Positions 23,501 to 33,000 of a DNA stretch of 41,335 bases are shown here, piece after piece. A program made the position numbers and the translations under genes. Each line of letters opens with the position of its first letter. Within the stretch, counting starts at the first letter, position 1. The stretch is from the NCBI GenBank assembly GCA_009801015.1, contig VHZZ01002173.1, forward strand, positions 80,898-122,232, given 5' to 3'. The DNA is from Silene noctiflora (lineage: Eukaryota; Streptophyta; Magnoliopsida; Caryophyllales; Caryophyllaceae). The notes below the pieces were generated by a model. It was given only the letters and a program-made list of their open reading frames with translations. It had not been told where the DNA came from and did not search any database.

Positions 23501-24898
23501 CAACATTACCTTAGTGACTCAAAGGCTCCTGCTATTTGGTGAGGTAAGGTGGAGTCAGATATACGCACCCTCGTTCAGGCATATTGTCGCTGAATGTCCC
23601 ACAATGAAAATTGTGTTGAGGGTTGTATTTATGATTGCTTGTAAGTTACTTCAAAATTAGAAAAGTGCAAGTAGTTTGTAGACCTTTTCACTTTATGCCA
23701 TCAAAATAGAACAAGAGAAAAGTAAGGCTTTGGCTCCAATATTAAATTTGGTAACACTGAGAATTTGACTTAAAAAAATTGGGGGACAGAAATTCCAAGC
23801 GCCACATGTTAGGTAATACGTGCATCTTTGTGTGCCAAACAATACAAAATGGGCAGTGTTGAGGAGGTGATCTAACGCTTAGTTCAGAACTAGCACAGGC
23901 AGTTGATATTGGGCTACACGTACAATCACATCAACAACAACATTACCCCAATGCCTTGAACGCTCCCGCCATTGGTGAGGTGAAGTGGGCTAGATCTACG
24001 CACCCTCAATCAAGTAGGTTGTTTCTGAATGACAAGTACTGAAAATTGTGATAAAGGATTGTAAATTATGATTGCTTTTTTGTTTCAAAATTAGAAACTT
24101 CAATTAGTTTGTTAGCCTTTGCACTTTATTCCATCAAATCAAGAACAAAAGAATAGCAGTCTTTGCCAGTTTGCCTCCGTAATAAAAATCAATGACGCAA
24201 TGAATTTGACATCAAAAAGTTTTACAAGGACATACATTCCAAGCATGACCAAAACCGAATGCATTTAAACAGCTTCAATGACTAGTTTACCTTTGTGCCA
24301 TTAAAGTAACAGTATCTGCTAAGTTCATTGTTCGGCTCTGGCATGCGGACACACAAGATGCAAGAAATGAAGTTCGAAGAGCTGCTCTTGTGAAGTCATA
24401 AGCTCCATTAGCAATTATCTTCTTAATAACATCACTAATACCAAGGAATTCCTCGTGTGTGCAAAGAAACCAGATGGAATCCAAAGAAAAGCAAAGGAAA
24501 TCATTGAGAGTCTGAGGATCTGCCAACCGTATCAAGCTTTCTGCTAGATCCCACTCATGAGAACCCAAAGCACTGTCAAACAGTTTTCCCAGTTCAATCC
24601 TATCTTGTCTACTGATCTTTCTCTCGTTTTCCATATTTCCTTTCTTACCCACCTGAGAACTAACCACTTTCAACTTCTGCTTTTTAGCACCAAAAGGACA
24701 ACCGTTGGACATCACTGAGCCTTCATTATATAATGGTCCTTCCCTCGCAAATACTACATCACTTCCTTCACCTGCCTCCGGGAACTTACATTCATTTCCA
24801 CTTCGATCAATTTCCATCTCAGAAGCCCTTTCCTCTATATCACAAAGTTCAAGTTCAACCTTACAACCAAACATTTCCCTTTCCATATCATTCTCCAT
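20509..24898 (-). CDS. Ankyrin-repeat protein SKIP35-like, 615 aa (3 exons)
   Basis: This matches the plant SKIP35 family, named because the Arabidopsis protein binds the SKP1-like adaptor ASK1; a role with SCF ubiquitin ligases is inferred for the family and little else is known. Exons on the minus strand are 24898-24291, 23342-22910 and 21315-20509; phases join exactly (MAQ-R-LRERLQ and RILLQ-IAQRNS) to 615 codons plus TAA. The first in-frame ATG is at 24898; a GTG lies nine bases upstream. The N-terminal 95 residues are acidic and low-complexity. The middle (about 100-350) is helical and Cys-containing. The C-terminal half has ankyrin-like helix pairs such as AFLGPLMRAAERGCLPVVQW and VNQCFLEASRFGSTELVRIL. 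A 635-base assembly gap sits in intron 2, so an extra small exon cannot be ruled out, although the frame and family continuity do not need one. Confidence 0.9.
21899..22533. other. Assembly gap (635 N) in SKIP35-like intron 2
   Basis: A run of N flanked by poly-A on both sides (21887-21898 and 22534-22557). The flanks suggest that a homopolymer or poly-A-bearing repeat broke the assembly. Reading frames drawn across it are artefacts. Confidence 0.98.
23367..24245. repeat. 437-bp tandem duplication in SKIP35-like intron 1
   Basis: Unit A (23367-23803) and unit B (23804 to about 24245) both run from ACATGTTAG through TTGCATCTTTGTGTGC or its variant, AAAATGGGCAG, AGTTCAGAACTAGCACAGGC, CAACAACAACATTACC, TACGCACCCTC and on to ATTCCAAGC. 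They are clearly homologous but diverged by many substitutions and small indels, so the duplication is not recent. The pair makes up nearly all of the 948-bp intron. Confidence 0.88.
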
Positions 24899-25639
24899 TT
24901 TATTCACCCCAATATGTCAATCGACCGACCGTCTTTCATAAGAATTCCAACAAGGCCATACCGGATCTAGATCAAAACAACAAAGCACGACAGCAAATTC
25001 CCAGAATCTCTTTTCTAGCAATCTATCTGCCAAATGAAAACAAATCACAAAATTTTCAACTTTTCCTTACTCTACATTTCAACCCCAATAATCCAATACA
25101 CACAAAATTACAATCAACCAAATCATAAGCGAAACCCGATAAAATCCCAATTCAACAGACTTGAATTACAAGTACAACTAACAACAACAAGATCAAAAAG
25201 TCATCAAAGTTCTTCACTTTTTTACCACAAAGGATAGATTCTTTTTTAACATCACCCCACAAAATGCAAAACCCATCAAGCAAACAAGCTCAATTAACCA
25301 AAAATAAACACAAAATCAGTAAAAAAAAAATACCATTTTGACTTAACAGTGGACCATCACAGTAAACCCTAAAGTAGAGTGACACCAATCAAATTTCTGC
25401 CATTTTAATTGAAATTAATCATAGATCAAGCAACACCCAAAAATGCCCAGAAAATTACTTTAATCAGAACAAAAAAACAAACAAATTTATAGAAGATTAC
25501 ACAAACAAAGATAGTAATCAACTATGACAAACAATTAAAATTGGTAATAATTAATCCAGGAAAAAAACCCTAAATTATAAAAAATAGAAGAATAAAATGC
25601 TTAAATTGAAAGTAATAATGATTAATTAAAGACAAAAGG

Positions 25640-25735
25640 GTAAATTGTAGAAACCTGGAAATTTGCTTGGTAAGGAAGAAGAGAGAGAAAGAGGTTGGCT
25701 ATGAAATCCCCAAAGAGACACACACACACACTAAA
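25640..25735 (-). other. Probable 5' leader/promoter of the SKIP35-like gene with CA microsatellite
   Basis: On the minus strand a CT-rich leader, TCTCTCTTCTTCC, reaches a possible donor CCAG|GTTTCT (exon end near 25663). This suggests a leader intron ending shortly before 24898. An (AC)n run at about 25719-25731 lies just upstream of the presumed start. Confidence 0.4.
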
Positions 25736-27231
25736 TAAAGTAAAAGGAAATTAGTAAAATGGACGTTCCTCCCCATTTATTCCCTATTAAACAATTTAAT
25801 AAATATAAATATAAATATAAATAAACAAAATTTTAAAAAAATTGTCTTATCAATAAATATTTGTCTAAAAAATTAAAAATATAATCACCAATTCTTGTTT
25901 AACACGGGTGAAAAAAACGTATACGATTTTGAAAACTCTATTGTATGTACGGTTTTTAAAACCATAAATTTGTCAATAGGTAACCAACCTGGTTTAACCG
26001 TATACCTAATTTAAACGTCGTACAATAAATTTGTGTAATTAAAATTGTATACCGTTTCATTCCGTATATTCAAATCGTATCGTAAATTTTTGTTCAACCC
26101 TGAGGGCAAGTGTGAAAGATGGAGACAAAAGGAAGGCATAGGAAATTAGAGATCAACAAAATGTTTTTTAAGCGAAAATATATTTGATCGGTTTTTATTT
26201 TTAAGACAGATTTCCCTTTCTTTTGGGTACCAAAATTAAGGAAATGAATTTGGACCAGACAAAACATACTACCCTACATGAAATTGAATTTGGACTACAA
26301 AAGACTTACTAGGGGAATCAACACCCGAGTAGCATGAGAATGGAAAGTGGAACCATTTCTCAAATCAAGAGGGAGTATTGTTTTAATGGAGACTTGTTGT
26401 GTTATTGTACAAAAAACGATGTGGTAAGGAAAGGTTGAAAATATGGCTTCTGAAATTTTTTTATTGTAAGACGTCTTTTACATATGTTACGAAAGGTTTC
26501 TTTTTTATAACTGTTTTTTTTTTTAACAACTCGTACTCATAATATATTTGTATGATTCACTTTATACAATATTATGCTAAGTTTATTGAAGACTTATTGT
26601 TTTATTGTACAAAGTACGATGTAATATTATTGGATACATTATTGACGAAGCTATGGAGTAGAAGCAACTATATTCTTGAGAAACAATCAATTATGAATAC
26701 ATTTAATAAAATCAAGTCAACCAAGGAAAAAGCCATCATTCCAATTTAATTTTTTTTATTTGTGTAGTAGTAATATCATTATTCTCTATATCGTTTCAAT
26801 TTTATCTCTTAAACCGAAACCACGTAATCACGGTTTTCTAATTCACCATGACACCATCTTTTATACGTATGGAGTGTGGAAACCACATAAACATGCACTT
26901 TTTTCAATAGTGGAATTATATGTAAGAATACTTGATATACTTTTTTTTTGGATAGAAATAAAAAGTGAATAAAATGTTTTTTAAAAAAAGGTAAATTTGT
27001 AGTGAGTAAAATAAAAGCATGATGATTCATGAAAAAGAGAGTCACCTAAAAAAATTAAGCTTCTCCAAACACAAGGGGCTACCCACTTGGGAGCATTCTG
27101 TTTGGTCATCCTTTCGTGGGCTCCTCCTATCAACCACAATCATTGTTTATTTTATTATTATTTTCCTTTTTTTTTTTGTCACTTGCATCATTTAAGAGCA
27201 TCATTTATTTACATAAAAAATCTTGAAATGC
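25736..27231. other. AT-rich spacer
   Basis: No gene seen. Contains an ATAAAT-type simple repeat at 25799-25825 and a GTAAGACGTC word at about 26467 resembling short repeat debris elsewhere in the window. Reading frames here are short, AT-driven and unconvincing. Confidence 0.4.
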
Positions 27232-27395
27232 GTCTTGCTTGAAGATGAAGATGTATACTTGTATAGTGTCCTTTTACAATAAGGCAAGTGAAGGATAAAT
27301 GGAGCACCTTATGGATATTTTCACTTGTATATTATGAAAGAGACACTATCCGTTTTCAGTTTGTGACGGATAGTGCACATCTTCAATGAGAATTT
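27232..27395. mobile_element. Foldback MITE, copy 2
   Basis: Shares ACAATAAGGCAAGTGAAGGA, ATGGAGCACCTTATGGATA, TCCGTTTTCAGTTTGTGACG and the tail CTTCAATGAGAATTTG with copy 1 at 12351. The left arm is more eroded (the CGTCACAAGCTGAAGACGG word is lost), while the right arm is intact. Confidence 0.7.
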
Positions 27396-28704
27396 GGTTT
27401 GAAAATTATCACAAACCCATAACGACAAAATTATTGTTGAATTTTAAGACAAAACTTACCTAAAACTCACAATAATCTACTTAAGTCTTGAGAAAGTCTT
27501 AAGTTGAGCTTCAGATTCTACAGGAGTTTTGACTCTATATTTTTTATAATGATAACTAATAAATTGCTATCATATGTTAAACAATAATTGTTTTCTTTTT
27601 TTATTTAAAGCTCCATAAGAAAAGTGTTGTGGAAAAGTAGAGTATGAGGTAAGTCTGACGAATAATGTATAAAGTTTAAGGTGGGTCCGAACAATAACTA
27701 ATGTGGCAGAGTCTTAAGACTTTGGTGAGTCTCACCAATAATCATATCCTAAGTCATTTGTGACTTTAAGTACATTAACTCTTGTCTCGTTTATCATATG
27801 AATGGTATTTGACCTGTATCAAGCTTGTGATGATATTGATGAATTGTAGAAGGCAATCTTTGTCTAAGACGGTTCATGTTTTACACAAATTTGAGTAAAT
27901 GTTTTACATTTATACTTGTGAAAAAGAAGAAATAAAAAAATGAAGATATAACTAGCTTAATACTTTCTCAGCTCACCTGGATTTTATACATATATATTTC
28001 TTGCACAAATTTTCAAAAGTGACATAAGTACAAATAAGTATAAACGGTTGAGAACTGAGGCTGATTTGGGTCGGGTCAAGGTTAGTGTCCTTTTGCGAGA
28101 GTTCTATGCTGACCTAACCTAGGTTGGCATTTGCTTGGGTCATGGCTTGGTTCGGACTGAGCGAGTCGGGAAGGAATAAAACCTAACATGCAGCTCGATC
28201 TAAGTCACGACGAATTGATAAGCAGTATTAGCCACCTCTATATCTTGGTTTTCTCTAGGGATGCAACCAGGCCTAGCAAAGTTGAGTTGTATTGTAAAAT
28301 CAAGTCCGAGGCTAACTCGAGCTCTTGAACCAAAGCTCAAGCTCATATCATATGATATTTTAGGAGGCTAACCCCGAGATCGAGCGTTATTTAAGTATAC
28401 TTTTTCAAATCTAATTTTTTAATTAATTAATCATAATAATGATATAATATGAAGTAAATATTGTTGATAACATCCATTAAAAAACGAGCTTTCAATTCGA
28501 GTCTTAATGTGCCAAGACTAGTTTGGTTTGGTATTAACTTGTCCTGAAATCAAGCTCGGACTTAGTTCGACGGATCTCGATTAGAGCTTTAATCGAGCCA
28601 ATTTCGACTTGTCAAGCGGGTTCAACTCATCCATAACCTTAGTTACCTCAAAAAAGAGGACGACAAACAATTTGATAGAGAGGTCATAGTGTCATACTAT
28701 ACAA
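27396..28704. other. Spacer with GGTCGGGT and AGCTCGAG-type repeat debris
   Basis: Near 28070-28180 lie GGGTCGGGTCAAGG and related words. From about 28290 to 28640 there are scattered CTCGAGCTC, AAGCTCAAGCTC and ATCGAGC words in a loose inverted arrangement. These are common low-complexity repeat families in plants; no gene and no element ends were resolved. Confidence 0.4.
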
Positions 28705-28890
28705 AGCGTCTTGCTTGTGACGGATAGCGTCCGTCACAAGCTGAAGACAGATAGTAACCCTCTCACAATAAGACAAGTGGAATGACAAGTTGGGGAGTAT
28801 TACATGCATATTGTGATATAGGCACTATCCGTCTTTACCTTGTGACCACTATCCGTCTTTACCTTGTGACGGATAATACCCGTCTTCTAC
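28705..28890. mobile_element. Foldback MITE, copy 3
   Basis: Begins with a palindrome around GTGACGGATAGCGTCCGTCAC and carries CACAAGCTGAAGACAGATAG and CTCACAATAAGACAAGTGGA. The right arm has a 29-bp internal duplication, with CACTATCCGTCTTTACCTTG present twice (about 28818 and 28847). Same family as the copies at 12351 and 27232. Confidence 0.75.
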
Positions 28891-29383
28891 ATGAACTGCT
28901 AGACTCTTAAAGAGGTCAAATTTACAATTGATGGGTCGATAATGAAAGCCCATAATTCGATTAGAAGTTTAAAGTGCGTTAAATTACTTGAATATAGGGA
29001 AAGTTTGGAAGGGAAGTTAGCTAATTCATTCTGAAAGTCAAATAACCAACTTTGTTCGCATAGGAAAATGGGTAAGTTTTGCTTAAGACGGGTACTATAC
29101 ATTTTAAGCTTAAACGGATCAAATACATCCATATGATGATAATAAAAACTAAACTAGTTGAAAAGATATCTGAAACCTGAAAAACTAACTGATAAAGTAG
29201 TTGATTATACAAAAAATGTTTGACAAACTAACTGAAAATGTAGCTGATTTTAGCAAAATGATATAAAATGACGTAATAAATATTTAATATTATAAATTGA
29301 AGGAGCAAAAAGTTTAAAAAATATAAAACAAGTAGCTTATTTCCCAATTCCAAATGCTACTTTAGGTAGCTTTTTCATTTTAG

Positions 29384-29518
29384 TTTTTTTTTTTTTATTC
29401 GGTTTCACGAAGCCCGCACAAAGTCGCATTACAATAGAGGGGATGAGGGATTCAAACCTGGGGCCTATTGTCCACAATATCTCCGTTTAAGTCTTAACCA
29501 CTAGATTAAGACATTCTC
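29384..29518 (-). mobile_element. tRNA-derived SINE with poly-A tail
   Basis: Read on the minus strand it starts AATGTCTTAATCTAGTGGTT (box A-like), passes GATATTGTGGACAATAGGCC, then CAGGTTTGAATCCCTCATCC (box B-like) and TGCGACTTTGTGCGGGCTTC, and ends in an A run (T run at about 29384-29396 on the plus strand). Internal polymerase III promoter boxes at tRNA-like spacing plus a 3' A tail are the signature of a tRNA-type SINE. A target duplication was not confidently seen. Confidence 0.8.
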
Positions 29519-29941
29519 AGTATTTCAGCTAGTTTATTTGTTAAATAAGCGACGGAGTATTTGCCAAACACAACCAGAAAACAAGTTGGCTTATTTGTCT
29601 TAACCAAACAGAGTCTTTAAAGGGTTTAATTGCACATAATATCAAATTTACGACGGCTTTAAATTGCTATATTTCTCCAATTATAAATGGATAAATATCA
29701 AAAGCAAATTCAAAGAAGACACTAGTAAACTAGTAATAACTCTCGAGTTTTTATCCACTCGGAAATTTTCATCTAAACCACTAGACTTAAAATGACTACT
29801 AAATTGACTTAAATCCTAAAACACCGCAAAATGTGATGCTTCCCTCGATGATCAAACAAAGAAAGCATCTTTGTGACTTTGTTTATCTAAATTGTCTGTC
29901 TTATTCTCCTTTTTATTATTTACTTAGTCTAAATAAACTAG

Positions 29942-29952
29942 ATTATATAAGT
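29942..29952 (+). promoter_or_regulatory. TATA box of the Rab GDI gene
   Basis: ATTATATAAGT lies about 130 bases before the start codon at 30077. A CT-rich leader (TTTCCTCTCTCATCTCTAAG) follows about 35 bases downstream, where transcription would be expected to begin. Confidence 0.5.
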
Positions 29953-30076
29953 TGAAACCAAGCCCTAAATCACAAATTTCCTCTCTCATCTCTAAGGTTT
30001 CTCTTTGTGGGTCTCTTCCATCTGAATCTCCTCTTCTTTTCAACTTGATCCGAGTTAACTCAGTGCTAAATCTGCC

Positions 30077-33000
30077 ATGGATGAAGAGTATGATGTTATA
30101 GTGTTGGGAACTGGTCTTAAAGAATGTATTCTCAGTGGTTTGCTCTCCGTTGGTGGTCTTAAGGTCTTTTCTTGTTTACCCATCTGTTTATTTTGCTTAA
30201 TTTTGTGTTTTTGGAGTTCGGTTGCAGGAATTGTTGAGAAAGTTTGAAACTTTGATTGAAAGATTGTGGAAATTGGATCATTTTGATGTTTTATTGAAAT
30301 GGTTTTTTGTTTGTTTATTTGTTTGTTTGATGGGGGTTGTGTATGAGCAGATGAGCTGATTTATCGTTCCAAAACTCGATCTTATGCTGCTTGAATGTTG
30401 CTCATTTACTGCTTGAAGGATCATTGAGAAAGTTTGAAACTTTGATCATTTTGATGCTTGATTGAATCGGGTTTCTGTTTGTTTGCTTGTTTGATGGGGT
30501 TGAGTATTAGTAGATGAGTTGCTTTATTGTTTCGAAACTTTTTTTGCTTATTATGGTCTTATGCTGCTTGAATTTTGGTCATTTGCTGCTTGAAGGATCA
30601 TTCAGAAAGTTTCTAACATTGACTAGGAAAGTTGGATCATTTGAATGTTTAACTGAAATGGGTTTCTGTTTGTTTGTTTGATTGATTGATGGGGATGTGT
30701 ATGAGCAGATGAGCTGCTTTATTGTGCTCATTTTTTTTTTTAGTACGATCTTATGCCGCTTAAACTCTTCTCATTTACTGTTTGAAGGTTCATTGAGAAA
30801 GTTTCAATCTTTGACTATCAGATTATGGAAATTGGATCATTTTGATGCTTGATTGAAAGGGTATTTGTTTGTTTGTTTGCTTGATGGGGTTGAGTATGAA
30901 CAGATGAACAGATGAGCTGCTAAGCTGCTTTTTTCTGCTGAAACTTAATTTTTTTTTTAGTGTGATCTTATGCTGTTTTAAATTTGCTCATTTGCTGTTT
31001 GAAGGATCATTCAGAAAGTTTCTAACTTTGGCTATCAGATTATGGAAATTGAATCATTTTGATGTTTATTTGAAATGGGTTTCTGTTAGTTTGTTTGATG
31101 GGGCTGTGTGTGAGCTGACGAGCTGATTGATTGCGCTGACACTTGTTGTTGGGTTTCTTANTATGATCTTATGCTGCTTGAATTTGTTCATTTATTGTTT
31201 CAAGGATCATTGAAACTTTTTGAAACTTTGACTATTGGTTTATGAAAACCGGATCATTTTTATGTTTGAAATGGGTTCCTGTTAGTTTGTTTGATGCGGT
31301 TGTATATGGGCAGATGAGCAACTGTATTGTGTTGGTACTTGGTTTTGGTGTTCTTTGTATCTTATTCTGCTTGAATTTTGCTCATTTACTGTTTGAAGGA
31401 TCATTGGAATATTTTGAAACTTTGACTATCGGGTTATGAAAATCGGTTCATTTTTATGTTTAATTGAAATGGGTTGTTAGTTTGATGGTGTTTGTATGAG
31501 GAGAGGAGCTGCTGTATTGTGCTGGTACTTTGTACTCATTTACTGTTTTAAGAATCATTCAGAAAGTGTCAAACTTCGATTATCAGATCATCGAACGGAT
31601 CATTCTAATTTCTAGTTGAACTGGGTTTCTGTTATGTTTGATGGGGTTGTATGAGCAGATTAGCTGCTTTATTGTGCTGGTTTTCATATTATGAGCTTAT
31701 GTTGCTTGAATTTTGTTCATTTATTTATTGAAATGATCATGTAGTTCCTTAGATGAGTGTGTTGGTTTAATCTTTTGTTCAAATTTATCGAGAATATCAA
31801 ATCACATTGACGAGTTCAAACAACCAAATCCTGTAATCTGCAAGCCATGTTGGGAATTTGGGACTAAGTCACCAAAGTATTGTTGTTGTATTGAGATAAT
31901 CAAGGGAACTCAAAATATAAGATTTTGTTTGTAATTGATAGCCATGATCACTTTGGGACACACTGGGAATCGTTAAAGGAAAGCAAACATTTGTACGGAG
32001 ACAATCACTTTTGATTCATTGTGCATGGTAGGTATCAGTGAGAGGTTGTCTTGATCATGAGTAATGAGATTATAAATCTGGTGGTAGGAAGTGGTCTTAA
32101 TCAGGAGTAATGAGATTATAAATCTGGCGGTAGGAAGTTGTGGTCAGAGATATTTATTTATTTAATTTTTTATGGGGTTCGTTGAATTTTTTCAAGTGAT
32201 TATCATAGAAATGTAGGTGATTAGGGAGAAGGTGAGAGTGACGTCAATTGAGTACAAGAATGATGGAGAACCGGCTAAGATGGTTTGGTCATGAGAGAAG
32301 GAGACCTATTAATGCACCATTTAGGAGGCTCGAAACTTGAGAAACAAAAAAGGATGATATGGGTAGAGGATGACGTAGAAAAACTTGGATTAAGGTGTTT
32401 GGAAGGAGTCCTATTTTCTACTTGGATTAAGGTGTTTGGAAGGAGACCTATTAATGCACCGGTTAGGAGGCTCGAAACTTCAGAAACAGAAAAGGTTGAT
32501 ACGGGTAGAGGAAGACCCAAAAAAACATGGATTATGCTGATTGAAAATGATATGAGATTCCTTAAGATTGAAGAGTGTATGATGGCGGAGAGAAATGATA
32601 CATGTGGATAATGTTTTATTATTATTTTCTTTAATCGTTTTTTGTCTTCAAACTTTAATTTTTACTTATATTTTCAAATTATTATTTATAATTTGTGTTT
32701 CATGTCGAAGTTTTTATAAAAGATAACTATTTGTTTTTTGTTTTTTTTACACCAATAGACTTAACTTGACTTTTGTATTATGTTTCACCTCTCATTCGCC
32801 TTTTACTCTTCTTTATCTGTATCTTTTAATTGTGAGGTGTGCGACCACTTTGTGCGGTTCTAAAGGATGATTTATGTTAGCCACCCCAAATCATTTTGGG
32901 ATTAAGGCTTAGATGGAGATGATGTTGTTGTACCGAAATTGGTCAAAATGCACATTCTTTTTTGTTTTACTGCGTCCTGTGTTGTTGATGATGTTTATGT

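Noticed and set aside
24705..25237. Plus-strand frames near the SKIP35-like start
   Set aside because: Antisense of the acidic N-terminal exon and of its leader; composition is Ser/Pro/Gln-rich low complexity with no homology recognised.
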